NCBI GenBank assembly: GCA_002104905.1
Contig: MCFE01000055.1
Coordinates: 62,001 to 126,000 of the forward strand
Length of the DNA stretch: 64,000 nt
Source: Basidiobolus meristosporus CBS 931.73
Lineage: Eukaryota; Basidiobolomycota; Basidiobolomycetes; Basidiobolales; Basidiobolaceae
Direction of reading: 5' to 3'
The notes beneath the pieces were generated by a model, which searched no databases, was not told the DNA's origin, and saw nothing but the letters and a program-made list of their open reading frames with translations. Made by a program: the position numbers and the translations under genes. Shown here piece after piece: positions 10,927 to 23,062 of the stretch. Numbering within the stretch: position 1 is the first letter of the stretch; each line of letters begins with the position of its first letter.

Positions 10927-12193
10927 ATTGTATAGGTGTTGGATATATAGAGCTGCTTGGTGTTTCTACTTTGGGGTACGGTAGTTCGATAACAGAGGAG
11001 GCCTTATTCTCATATTAGTGTTGGTGGCATTCTTTTCTCAGCTCTGAGTTAGTGTGGCCCAGTACGTCAGCAACATCAATTTATCACGTGACTCAGATTA
11101 GCATATTGGTTTAGTTTTTTCTGCAGTGTTAGGATTCAAAAATGAAGTGAACGAATTTTTCGTCATGATGTAAAGCGAAGGACTTGGATTGGTATTGATT
11201 CATGAAAATGGATGATGCGCAAAAGATTTACGCATGTGCTTAGCAAGACAGTTTAATATATGTCAGCAATCAAGAATGCCTCCGGCTAAATAGTCTAGAT
11301 TGCCAGAAAATGGGAAACCGCTTCCCACACTTGTCATAGAAAATACAATTACTGAACGGAGTAAAAGATAACAATCTCACCTTGTAACACTTGATCCAAA
11401 AGCGTTATCTCCACTATAGCTGTGTATCTAGACAAATGTTGTAACTCGTAGTTGAATGAATCAAGGAAGGTGTCCAGAGGATATTCGCGTTACCAGTAAA
11501 ATAGCATATGACTGACGAGGGCTTCTTAATGTGGAGATAACCAAGCCAACAATGCCGTCACATCATTATGTTAAAGTGAATTGAATCCAAGATCTAGGCA
11601 ATTCTGTCAAAGTCAAAAACGATTTGAACAACCAACAGTATGAGACTTGAACTCAGTACGAAGAATGTAGCTTTTTTCTCATTATGCCAAGAACATTACG
11701 CAAACCCTTTCGGAGTATTTAAGGTAATTGGGTTGTTACCAAGGATACATAGTACTGATGCAGGTCCTGGGCCTTACAGAATCTAGACGTACGTTGCTGG
11801 GACCTTGATTCTGGCAATGGAAATACATGTATTGTGTTTAATGAAAATTACCAAACACGATTTGGCACTGAATGCCGTTGGTCCAATTCAGTTGTTCACA
11901 AACGAGTCTCGTCCATGTGCACGTATAGAAGTTCGCTGTCGTAGTCTTTACTTGACTAGAATCCATTGGCTAATATGATCTTGTCTTGGATGAATTATTG
12001 TAATGCACAAGCGATGTTTGATAAGTTTCATGCTACCAGGAAAGCTGTAAATGTTATATGATTTGCTAGTTCACTGGAGTTCTGATATATATTTACTTTG
12101 GTCTGGGTCTTATCATAAATGTCAGTAATAAAAGAAGATGGTTTGGCTCCTTCATTTTGCATCTCGTGTATTTCTAAAAGAGACTCGTCTAAC
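10927..12193. other. Intergenic region between divergent RPN9 and ERG3 copy 1
   Basis: About 1.3 kb. It includes a CACGTG core near 11083-11095 and the PACE-like element listed separately. No coding segment was supported. Confidence 0.45.
11023..11031 (+). promoter_or_regulatory. PACE-like proteasome element upstream of RPN9
   Basis: GGTGGCATT matches seven of nine bases of the yeast proteasome-associated control element GGTGGCAAA bound by Rpn4. It lies about 97 bases upstream of the RPN9 start codon. A match this short may be chance. Confidence 0.25.
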
Positions 12194-13271
12194 ATGGATA
12201 TTGTACTTTCAGTAGGTGACGAGTATCTCTTTGATAAAGTATATTCTGCTTTTACTTTGATTGGTTTGCCCTACCTCCCTCGTGATGTTTTCCTACGCCA
12301 GTTCAGCAGCTTGATGTTCATTGCCGCTTTCGGCGCTTACGCTATCTACATGATCTTCTCTACCATATCTTTCCACCTGTTCTTCGACAAGCGGCAAATG
12401 AATCATCCTCGCTTTCTTAAAAACCAAATCAATCAGGAGATCAAAATGGCAACTGATGCTATTCCACTTATGGCCCTGCTTACCGTTCCCTTCTTCTTGT
12501 TGGAAATTTACGGCTATTCCAAACTTTATGATGAAGTTGACGAATATGGTTGGGGTTATCTGGCCGGTAGTGTTTTGTTGTTCCTCTTGTTCACCGATTT
12601 CGGAATCTACTGGCTTCACCGTTGGTTACACCTTAAGTCTATCTACGCTATGCTTCATAAGGTACGTAATAGAAGTTCTCAGTTTGCTCGGATAACACTA
12701 AGGTATTTTCTATCTCACTCTGTAGCCTCACCACAAGTGGATTGGTAAATTCTATATGTATGAGGTATATTTTACTAGATTCTAAAGCGCACCTTCCTTT
12801 GTTTATAGTTCCAACTCCCTATGCTTCCATTGCCTTCCATCCTGTAGATGGTTGGGCACAATCGCTGCCTTACCATGTCTTCGTATTCATTTTCCCTATG
12901 CATAAGGTTCTTTACCTCTCTCTCTTTACCTTCGTTCAGATCTGGTCTATTTTGATCCATGATGGTGAGTTCATAGGTTACATTCCCTGGTGTGTTTCCT
13001 CACTAATCTAATCCTCTTTACCTTAGGTGAATACTTCACATACGATCCCGTTATCAACAGTGCCGCCCATCATACTGTCCATCATCTTTATTTCAACTAT
13101 AACTATGGACAATACCTTACACTTTGGGATCGTATTGGTGGATCATACCGTAAGCCTACTGATGAAATCTACAATACTGAGCTCCGTAGCACAAAATCCG
13201 TTTACATGAAGCAAGCGAAAGAAGTTGACAATACCATCTCAACTCTCGAAGATAAGCCAAAGCTCAAATAG
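12194..13271 (+). CDS. ERG3: C-5 sterol desaturase, copy 1
   Basis: Lathosterol/episterol C-5 desaturase of the ER, which introduces the C5-6 double bond late in sterol synthesis using a di-iron centre. Exons 12194-12661, 12726-12744, 12809-12964 and 13027-13271 give 295 residues. The start [11 protein letters not shown] aligns with the Erg3 N-terminus; an in-frame ATG at 12119 would add 25 unlikely residues. All three histidine boxes of the fatty-acid hydroxylase superfamily are visible: HRWLH, HKPHHK and HHTVHH. Several membrane helices and the block [19 protein letters not shown] are typical of Erg3. A paralogue with the same intron positions lies at 24243. It is the nearest gene to ERG1, on the same strand. 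Confidence 0.95.
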
Positions 13272-14240
13272 ACTCCTAAATATCCTTAAGGCTCTTGATC
13301 CCCAGTAGTCAAGTAGTTTCTCGGCTGTTTATTTTGTATTTATTCATAAATTCAATTTTGGTTATTCCCTCAGAGCGAATATGAAGATTCGAGCAAAATA
13401 AATCATTTCGTTGACAGAATTGTTCCGTAATTTTGCTATTCGTTTTGCCAGATGCTTACGAAATGACAAGGGATTGACTTGCTTGGCATTTATGTCCACC
13501 TCCCGTGCTGTATGAATATGACAGGATCTAGAGCTTGAAGGCGTATTAGATACTCTACACTCGGAGTTAGATCGATGTATCATACTATGCGAACAGTACA
13601 AACCGTAGATCTAGACTTGCTATCACCATGACCGCCAAATTAGTCCTACAAAAACCCAGTCTCCTTTAAATGAGAGCAATCCTTGCAGGTGATTCGTTGG
13701 GAGTTAATGATTTTGCCTCAACCTGGTAATGGAATGCAGCACTCTGGTTTTACCATATATGGTAGCTCCTTGGCATTTTTCTTCGATATGAATAATCTTG
13801 TTATATGTAGCACAACGAAAGTCAATAGTCCCAAGGGTCATCATTCACGCGCATTTTAAGAGTTACACTTGGCATCAAGTAGAGTACTTCTAGATCAGCG
13901 TAGCGAAGCCCGGATTCATAGTGGAAATGATGTGCTTGCACTAATATCAAGTACTCAAGCCATTTTTGTTGATTTTGATTAGATACAATACGGCATGAGC
14001 GGGGACGCACACACTCAGTTTGTTAATATCTTAAAGATCCAGACACAAATTGATAGTTTCTCATTTTCAGCTTGGGCCTGGATTTGCAACTATTCCACAA
14101 CCGTCAATGGTCAAGTCATATGATTTTCTCATGTACGATATCTTGATAGTTTTTAAAGTGCTTGTGTGTGCTTCTCTTCGAGATTATTGACGCGTTCCGT
14201 TCGATACTCACCCCAAATCACCATCAAACAAGAATCTAGC
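13272..14240. other. Intergenic region between ERG3 copy 1 and ERG1
   Basis: Just under 1 kb between two same-strand sterol genes. It should carry the ERG3 3' end and the ERG1 promoter. I could not identify a defined sterol-response element. No gene is seen. Confidence 0.45.
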
Positions 14241-16467
14241 ATGGTACTCTGTCTATGTTGATATATTCGACTGAATACGTACGGCTGACATTTCTTTACT
14301 CTACAGACTCAAACTCCAGAAGTTATCATTGTTGGTGCCGGTGTTATGGGCCCAGCTCTTGCATATGCTTTAGCTAATGATGGCAGAAAGGTCTTATTAA
14401 TAGGTAATATTATTGCTTTGAATTCTTCACAAGTACCCAAATGTACTTACTCTGTTAACTTATACCAGAGAAAAATTGGGAAGAGCCTGACAGAATTGTA
14501 GGCGAATTACTTCAACCTGGTGGGGTTGAAGCCTTGCAAGAATTAGGCTTAGTTGGTAAACACCGAATTTGTACGATATGCACGTATTCGGGACGTTTTC
14601 TCATTCCTTTTTATGATCAAGACTGTATTGAGGGAATTGATGGTATTCCAGTCGATGGCTATGGTGTATTGTACCAAGGAGAAGCCGTACAAATCCCTTA
14701 TCCTAAGAACAGCAAAGGCCAAACAATTAAGGGAAAAGCTTTCCACCATGGCCGCTTTGTCATGAAGCTTCGCGAGGCAGCCAAGAGTTGCCCTAAGTAG
14801 GTGTAGCACCCTTTTCCCGATTTAACATTAATTAATTAGATATCTCATAATATAGCGTGACTGCTATCGAAGCCACTGTAAACTCTCTGATCAAGGATAA
14901 AACTGGTCGCGTAACTGGTGTTTCCTGCACTCAAAAATACGATAATGAAGAAAGGGTCGTTGAGGTAGCTGATATTCATTTTTTTAACAGATCATACAGA
15001 TTCTAGAACTCAAGTGACGGTCAACGTAGTACTTTGCACCACTGACCTTCGTCGCCGATGGAATTTTCTCCAAATTCAGAAAGGAGTATCTTCCTGTACA
15101 ACCGAAACTAAGATCGCATTTTGTTGGGTAGATTTTCATTTTGATTTACCTGCCTCTTCCACTTTTGTAAATAAGCTTACCACACAACAGATTTGTCATG
15201 AAGAATACGACTTTGCCATATCCTCGGCATGGTCATGTTATTTTGGCTAAAGACACTCCTATCCTTATGTACCAAGTGTGTACTTTTCAAAAGACTTGAA
15301 ACCACTTTTACATTCTAGCTTATTTGATTACAGATTGGTGCTAATGAAGTTCGCGTCCTCATTGATTTTCGAGGGAAGCTGCCTAACATTCCCAATGGTG
15401 AAATGAAGGTACCGACGGCTTTGACAACTATCATCTGAATCTTACATATCTCATGCATTTCTTCAGCAATACTTGCTGGAACACATACTTCCTGAAGTTC
15501 CAAAAGAAGTTCAGGTACGTCGTATCATGATGTTATTACTTTCGTCTCTCGTATTAATAGTATAGCACAGTCAGGGTTCAAAGATGGAGTCGAGAACGAT
15601 CGAATTCGCTCAATGACCAACAGCTTCCTCCCTCCTACTCGTAACATTCATCGTGGAGTTATATTGATTGGTGATGCTATGAATATGAGACATCCTTTGA
15701 CCGGAGGTTAGTTTTCGTTGGTGCTTACGCTGTCATATACAGTTTATTCAATGATGTCTAGGTGGTATGACTGTCACATTTTGGGATGCCGTTCATGTTG
15801 CCAATCTGCTCTCCAAGGACACTGTACCTGACCTTAACGATACTGCTTTGGTTATACAGCAAATGAAGAAACACCACTGGAATCGTAAATCTCGTGCATC
15901 CATGATCAATATTCTTGCCATGGCTTTGTACTCGTTGTTCTCTGCTCCAGAAAACTGTAAGTCTCCTTTCATGATCATAGCTCATTTATTGGCTAAATTC
16001 TTACTTTGTGTCTGACCGTTTTAGCCGACAACTTGAGAATCCTCCAACTCTCATGCTTCAAATACTTTCAATTAGGTGGAATTGCAGTATCCGGTCCTAT
16101 TGGATTACTTGCTGGGTAAGGAAATACTATTCGTAACATACGTGTACCACCATTGATGCTAACGTTTGACTACCATGATAGTTTAATTCCAAATCCTCTT
16201 GTCTTAATGTTCCACTTTTATGCTGTTGCGTTCTACGGTATACTTTACCAGGTCCTTCTTGCTCCAATGCTCCCAGCTTCAGCTGCTCCTACATCAGGGC
16301 AATTCAAGCATGTCACTTCTGGATCGTGTTGCAGCCGCATGAATATCACTCCAGGAACTGTTGCTCTTACCGTGGCCTACCTCCCTTTGAATACTATCAA
16401 AGCTGTTAGCGTGTTGTACACTGCCTGTGTCGTGTTCCTTCCCTTGGTATGGAGTGAATTATGTTAG
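14241..16467 (+). CDS. ERG1: Squalene epoxidase (squalene monooxygenase)
   Basis: FAD-dependent ER enzyme that converts squalene to 2,3-oxidosqualene, the first oxygen-requiring step of ergosterol synthesis and the target of allylamines. Thirteen exons (14241-14243, 14307-14403, 14469-14555, 14622-14796, 14856-14964, 15030-15127, 15191-15275, 15334-15408, 15467-15514, 15571-15706, 15762-15956, 16025-16115, 16182-16467) join in phase to 494 residues. The first exon is only the ATG. Seen: FAD-binding GAGVMGPALA near residue 10, PDRIVGELLQPGGVEAL, the FAD/NADPH motif APLTFVADGIFSKFR, SMTNSFLPP, and the second FAD motif IGDAMNMRHPLTGGGMTV. Hydrophobic C-terminal segments fit an ER-membrane anchor. 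Length matches fungal Erg1 (about 490-500). Confidence 0.96.
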
Positions 16468-17309
16468 ACTGAAAGCAGCATTCCTAAAGAATCGATATGA
16501 TGTGGAGCATCTGATCATTCTTTACTTCCTTGCAGATTTAGAATATCACTGATTTGTATCAAAATTAGATTTCTAGACCTGAGTTCTCACCAATCCACCG
16601 AAATTTTGAATAATAATCAATATCTTTGAACTAAGGGTTCATTCATCGTATTAGATTACTTTGGGGATAATTCATTTAATAGGGATGAGGCTTGGCTCAA
16701 TGTGCATCTTCGCAATAATAATATTAACCTCTCTTACTATAATCCTATATACATCATTGCGATGTTTCCCTTAAGAAGCTTGATATTTGGAAAACTATCA
16801 GCTATGGTGCGCGTGAAATGACTGCTTCGTTTTCTACATTACATTCCCAGGTTTGTGACGAGGAATATTTTAGATATGCATTCTTATTATGCATTATTGG
16901 TTGTATATGGCATTTGGTACTACATAATATTGTAAGATTCAGGCCGAATAGCGCTTACCAAATAAAGGCGCATATTGTGGCACTTTCGCGTACGATATAT
17001 AGGTCTCTATCTGAATACTCCAGTACTGTATTATGAATATATATAAATAATGAGATTGTGCATGCTGAAAAGCCCCTATTACCAACAACTCAAGAAGAAT
17101 TACCCTCAGGATCATATGTTTGTTATTGCAGAAAGTAACATAGCTTCACATCGTTATGTTGATTGTTGGTAACATCGATTGACTAACAGTAGGTATGGCT
17201 TGAACAATCTTCGTGATTGACATTGAATCTCGACATCAGTGTATATCTTGTCATCACATTCCACCTCAGCCTTTCCTTCAGCTTACTATTCTGCGCATAA
17301 ATAGTCCAT
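16468..17309. other. Intergenic region after ERG1
   Basis: AT-rich and without a convincing gene. A 72-codon frame at 16818-17036 has no recognisable motif. The part after 17040 may include the heavily decayed 5' end of the SLM-like pseudogene. Confidence 0.35.
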
Positions 17310-18220
17310 CATTTTCTATTAGCGATACTAAGGGGCCAGAAGCTGATACCCCTGAGGCTCTGCCGTCAGGGATATTTGAGCAGCGTCCGCATGCTTGGAA
17401 GGCCACAGTCAAGTAGTTGATTTTATATTTTCAAGCTGTCACAGAGGTTGAACAACAGAGTGCACGAAGTCATTCGAAAGCGTTCAATTCGCTACAAGTA
17501 CTATGCATTCTACGAGAAATATTATCCACCTCTAATCGACCCAGCACCTTGGAGATGACTATGGAGGCGGTCATAAAAAATATTGTTTTTTTGACTCCAT
17601 TGGGGCTCTTGCACGGATTCTTTCAGTCCAATCCAATATCTGGCTCACTCAAATACTCCATTTATTTACATAACAGTTTTTCAAGGGTTACGATGAAAGC
17701 AATCTAGCATTTGAGTTAGCTGAAAAAGGATCAGCTGGATTCTTTCATAGGACTGAGTATTCACACATTTTCAAATTCCCAACCAAAGAGAATTTGGATG
17801 ACTGGTGAAGCGCTATCAAGGAATTCACGAAGTCGACGGAGGAGACTCCATCCAGCAACAGCTCTCAAGTGGTTGCTCCAACCACCACGGCCACTGTAGA
17901 TCCGACGGACAACACCGAGCCTGCTGCACAGCAACCCAAAGCCGCCACAAAGGTGTTGGCAAATGCTGTTTAGCCTACACAAACACATGCAGCAGCTCAA
18001 GCTCAAACTACACCTACCTTATAACCCATTTCCTCCACACCTCCACAATCACATAGTTTAATGTCTAGTTCGCAGCAAAGCTCGTTACCACAAATGACGC
18101 CAAGTGAGAACGACCATAATAATCAGCTACAGAGCGTTTATTTCAGTGCCCTACAAGGCGTCCCCAATGTAGTAATCTTCGCAACTTGCATCCAGCAAAG
18201 AAAATACAGGACAATATATA
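17310..18220 (+). pseudogene. Decayed SLM1/SLM2-like (BAR-like + PH) pseudogene
   Basis: Fragments of a TORC2/eisosome effector of the Slm1/2 type are readable but broken. One frame gives a BAR-like start (FEQRPHAWKATVK, stop TAG at 17414-17416, LILYFQAVTEVEQQSA) and the first half of a PH domain (VFLTPLGLLHGFFQSNPISG). After a frameshift near 17680 a second frame continues the PH domain (HRTEYSHIFKFPTKENLDDW) and meets TGA at 17806-17808, exactly where Slm proteins carry a second Trp. A Ser/Thr/Gln/Pro-rich tail follows, with TAG at 17971-17973 and TAA at 18022-18024. Most of the BAR region is missing. Functional Slm1/2 bind PI(4,5)P2 at the plasma membrane. No exon arrangement I could find removes all the stops. 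Confidence 0.7.
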
Positions 18221-18445
18221 TCTAGTTAATAGTAGAGTCCGGTATGCTTGATTAATATTGGATAAATGCTAATTTGATGGTCGAAAATCCAAATAAATCA
18301 CCAATGAAGTTGAGATTAAATTCGATATGTAGTAAAAATCAAATTTCAGTAGCAATTATTTCAAATCAACATTGTTGAATGTTTAAACTATTGATAGCTC
18401 TTAGCTTCTAATCGAACGCAAGGAACATCAACTTGATTGCCATCA

Positions 18446-20508
18446 ATGAGTTCACAAGCCGCACAACTCTTACATCATAGACAGCAGATGGCCAACTTAG
18501 GCAACGGCCAAGCTGACATGAATGCAATGAACCAAAAGGTATTTTCTTCAGTTGCAAACAAGCATCCGAGAGTCGTTGGTCCAAAGATTCATTAATCCTG
18601 TATTAGCAAAACAGCGTTAAGCGCCCTGGTGAGGCTACCGGTTCAACGTAGTTTTTCATTTGAGTTTTGATTCTGACTTGAACGAAAAATAACAATAGTT
18701 GCGTGTTTCACTCACCTCTAGTTACGTGAAGAGAAAACCAACGGATCGGAATTTACCATCAAAAGTAGTTTTCTTGTTTCTTGCTTCGTGATTGTGCTGA
18801 CACTAACATCCTCCCACCAGATCGAAAGCACCCTACCAGAGGCCAAACTATACGCTCAACTTCAAGCACAAGAAAGAAAGCTAGATGCTCTAGTAACACG
18901 TAAAAAACTCGATCTTCAAGATGCGCTTATGAAACCCTTCTACGTATGAATCCTGATTGCATTACCATGAGTACCTGTGACTAATCTATAAACACGAAAA
19001 GACAAAGAAAACTCTCAGGATATTCGTGTCAAATCTGGCGATTGACCAACCGAATATGGTTGACCAAGCGGCCAATTCTTCTGGGGTTCCTACTTGGATT
19101 TTAAAGATCGAAGGAAGAATTGTGGACGTATGTGCCGCTCGCGTTGTTGTTGGATTAATGCTGTTCGAGATTTATACTGACTATTTATTATTCATAAGAT
19201 TACCGGAAAGCCGATACCAGACCAGCCAAAATTTTCATCTTTAATTCAGTCAATGAACATTGAACTAGAGCGGGATCCTACACTCTATTCCGAAGGAAAT
19301 AAGATTGAGGTTTGCACTTTATTTTAGTTTCTTAGTTTTGCAGTAGTTAATGATGAACTTGAAGTGGAGCAAGCCTAGTTCAGGTCAAGAAACTGATGGC
19401 TTCGAAATCAAACGACGGGGTGATACTGATGTTCGAGCAAAGATTGAGCTGACTCTAAGCAACCCTGCGGAGCAATACAAGCTTTCCAAGGCACTTGCCC
19501 ACTTGCTAGGCTTTGAAACGGGTACGCAATCGGCTGTTATTATGGGATTGTGGCAATACATAAAGGTATGTCCTCAGCTTTTTGATTCATTTTCTATTGC
19601 TGAACTCTAACCATGTATGCGAATTAGTTCAACTCTTTGCAGGATCCCCAAGAAAAGCACTTCGTCAACAATGACGACAACTTACGAAATGTAGGTCAAA
19701 GATTGATTTTTTAGTCGCAGGCTTTTAACACTTTCTATTGTAAGATTTTCTATATGCCCAAGATGGCTTTTCCACAGATTCCTGATTTAGTTAAGCGACA
19801 TCTCTTTCCCTTAGACCCAATAATTATAGAGCATACGATCAGGTACTTTTATATGAAAGTGAGCATCTAATTTTTATTACCTACTTACCGTTTCAAATAC
19901 TCAGAGTGGATCTACCGGAGTTCAAACCAAACCAAGCTTATGATATCCAGGTCGATGTACCGGATGAATATAGAGTAAAACTGGAAAGCATGCTATCCAA
20001 TAACGACTCCCACCAAAAAGAAATTGCCGCTTTGGATGAAAAGGTTGCATCATTATCTTGCTGATTCTTTGAATATTCGAACTCTAACTTGAAATCTGAA
20101 AAGATTGTACAATATGTTCATGCACTTCATAACGCCACCATCAAACGAGACTTTTTCTTCGGATTCTCCTCCAAACCCACCCAATTCTTCCAATCATGGA
20201 TAGGCTCACAGACTAAAGACCTCGAGGTAACTCCTACATAACATGGCTTTTGTTTTCATCAATGACTGGACTGATTTCGACCTCGCAGACAATATTGGGT
20301 GACTCGTATTCGTTGGACCTGGATGATCCACGGAAGGCAGACTTATTCGGTCAGCCTTGGGTTGATGAAGCAGTGTTCCATTACTTGAGTGCCAAAGTAG
20401 GTTAATCGAGGATACAGATTTCTTCTCTGCTCTTCTCTTCTTGTACTAACACCTCATCACCAGAGTCAACATCAGTATACTGACCCAACAAGATCTGGTG
20501 GCTTTTAA
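18446..20508 (+). CDS. SNF12: SWI/SNF subunit Snf12 / BAF60 (SWIB domain)
   Basis: Core subunit of SWI/SNF-type nucleosome remodellers in the nucleus. Thirteen small exons join to about 432 residues starting MSSQAAQLLHHRQQM. Seen: the N-terminal helix LPEAKLYAQLQAQERKLDAL typical of BAF60, the beta-rich LRIFVSNLAI...WILKIEGRIVD segment, then the SWIB domain around residues 220-290 (YKLSKALAHLLGFETGTQSA, VIMGLWQYIK, and FYMPKMAFPQIPDLVKRHL). The C-terminal block holds YVHALHNATIKRDFFFGFS and FGQPWVDEAVFHYLSAK, as in the family. An acceptor choice before WSKP skips a short in-frame region at about 19343-19361. SNF12 and the DDT/WHIM gene are the two remodelling genes of the window. Confidence 0.93.
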
Positions 20509-21556
20509 GTTGTCATAAAATATCACTTCAAAAACTGATGGAAACACAAATTCGATATTTATTCATCAGAGTTTTCTTGATACTTAGTGTAGTACATTAC
20601 ACATCTGCGCCTTGATTTATTTATTTTGATATGAAGCAAGAATAAATAGAAACGATTATTGAACACATAGCCATTTCATTACACTTGCTCCATTATGAGG
20701 CATTTCAGCTACCGCTTAGTTCGATGTAAGCTGTCCTACTTATTCTTGGCGCGTTAGCATCAAAAAAACCATTCGCCAAAGTCTGGAACTTACCGCGAGT
20801 GTGGGTATTAATATTAAGTATGGATGGTGAAGTCTTTTGTAGGCTGGGCTTTGCTGATTCGTACATTCATCAAGCCTTTAAGTCAATTCTTGATAGTTCC
20901 AATATTTCTTCAAATATATCCACTACATATGGCACTTGGCCAGGGTGGAGCTTACAAGATGCTGCTTGAAATGAATTTGGGGAACGAATGGTTTTTCTAA
21001 CGTTTTCCCATAACAGTAGTCTGCTTCCACCAGTATGTTTATTGACGTGGTAGAAATATGGATATCTACTAATATTAACGATTTTTGGCATCATCAGAAT
21101 AGCCGTATATTCTCATGGTTAATGAACAGCGAATATTAGGTATTCGTTGGGAAAAAGGACCAAGATGTACATTGGACTGGAGGGACCTATCAAATTCACT
21201 CTTTCGGCAGCTCCTGAATTATAATATTTCACCTGACGCATCTGTTGAGAATCCGCACCATGCATGGTTCTCACGAATGGAGCTACGTCCTTCTAATTGA
21301 CCCTCTTTTGCCTCTATCAACATACCGTGGCAAAATCTTGATTGTTAGTTTAATCAAGGGTTATCAGTGACCGCTCATCCCTCCAATCAGCTATAGTTCT
21401 TGTCAAATATTCGCACGGTGGGATCCCACAATGGTATATATAGTGACACAATGTACAATACCTAATCCACTTTGTCACAGGATATCCTACAAGTATTCCC
21501 CACATATAAACATATCATAGCCTTCCGCCACTTCACTGCCATCCCACATCACGATC
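20509..21556. other. Intergenic region between SNF12 and IVD
   Basis: About 1 kb. A minus-strand frame at 20870-21094 ends VVDIFEEILELSRIDLKA but has no neighbours or motif to support it. An alternating TA stretch near 21434 (GTATATATAG) is a possible TATA for IVD. Confidence 0.4.
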
Positions 21557-23062
21557 ATGTCTCTCAGAATCACTACCACTCGTGCCGCCGGACTTCTGAA
21601 CCAAATTGTACACCGTATTTCTTTCCTTCCTTTTCAAGACTCTCCTTATTGACGTTGTACGTTTCGCATTTTAGACCCGTGGCTCTGTAACTTCCGTACC
21701 AAGAAGATTTATTTCTAATGATACATACAACACCCACGTATCAGGTTTGTCAGAGGACCAGGCCCACGTAATGAAATTTCTATGAATAATCGTTGACTAT
21801 TGAAGACTCTAACATCATTCATATCCAGTTCAGACAAAGCGTTCATGATTTTGCCCAAAAGGAACTTGCTCCTCGGGCCGCTGATATCGACAGAGATAAC
21901 GAATTCCCATCAGTAAGCTTGCTCTTCTGACTCCCGTGCTTCTTATGGCTATTGCTAACTTCATGAAATAGGATATGTGGAAGAAGTTTGGTGATATGGG
22001 GCTGCTTGGTATAACTGCGCCAGAGAAATATGGCGGCCTTGGTCTAGGATACCTTGAGCATACCCTTGTTATGGAAGAATTGAGCAGAGCTTCTGGCTCC
22101 GTTGCACTTAGCTACGGTGCTCACTCAAACTTGTGTGTCAACCAGATTGTGAGGAATGGTAACGAGGCCCAAAAATCGAAATATTTACCCAAGGTACGAT
22201 CGTAATGACCAGCTATTCCAAGATATTGTCGAACTAATCTCTTTCACAGTTGATCAGCGGTGAGCACGTAGGCGCATTGGCCATGAGTGAGCCTGGGGCT
22301 GGGTCTGATGTCGTATCCATGCGTCTCCGCGCAGAAAAGAAGGGAGATCGGTACATCTTGAACGGTTCTAAGATGTGGATCACCAACGGCCCCGATGCCG
22401 ATACATTGGTTGTATACGCTAAAACCAATCCAGAAGCTGGTGCTCATGGCATTACTGCTTTCTTGATTGAAAAAGGATTCAAGGGATTCAGCATTGCCCA
22501 GAAGCTTGACAAACTTGGCATGCGAGGCTCAAACACAGGTGAGCTTGTTTTCGAAGACTGTGAAGTACCTGTAGAGAATGTGCTCGGTGAAGAAGGAAAA
22601 GGGGTTTACGTCTTGATGAGTGGTTTGGATTACGAGAGACTAGTTCTCTCAGGTGGCCCATTGGGTTTGATGCAAGCCGCTTTGGATGTTACCATACCCT
22701 ATGTCCATACTAGAAAGCAATTCAACAAGGCAATTGGTGAATTCCAACTCCTCCAAGGCAAAATTGCTGATATGTATACCAAATTAATGGCCAGTCGCTC
22801 CTACGTTTATTCTGTTGCCAGGGCTTGTGACAATGGTCACTCCAGCAACAAAGACTGTGCTGGTGTTATCCTCTATACCGCCGAACGAGCCACTGAAGTT
22901 GCTCTCGATGCTATCCAATGTTTGGGAGGTAATGGATATATCAATGAGTACCCAACTGGAAGAATCCTGCGAGATGCCAAATTATATGAAATTGGTGCTG
23001 GAACCAGCGAGATCCGTAGAATGCTTATTGGTCGTGAATTTAATAAGGAGTTCAAAGAGTAG
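21557..23062 (+). CDS. Isovaleryl-CoA dehydrogenase, mitochondrial
   Basis: Acyl-CoA dehydrogenase of leucine breakdown: isovaleryl-CoA to 3-methylcrotonyl-CoA, FAD-dependent, in the mitochondrial matrix, passing electrons to ETF. Exons 21557-21607, 21675-21767, 21829-21912, 21972-22193 and 22250-23062 give 420 residues. The N-terminus ([17 protein letters not shown], then SVPRRFIS) is a good mitochondrial presequence. Seen: [18 protein letters not shown], the acyl-CoA dehydrogenase signature [13 protein letters not shown], the substrate-loop region [20 protein letters not shown] with the Glu-Arg pair expected for [23 protein letters not shown] and [17 protein letters not shown]. Length and motifs favour IVD over short- or medium-chain enzymes. 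An AATAAA lies 52 bases after the stop. Confidence 0.95.

Noticed and set aside
12119..12193. Upstream ATG extending ERG3 copy 1 by 25 residues
   Set aside because: [11 protein letters not shown] at 12194 aligns with the known Erg3 start and with the start of copy 2; the extension has no counterpart.
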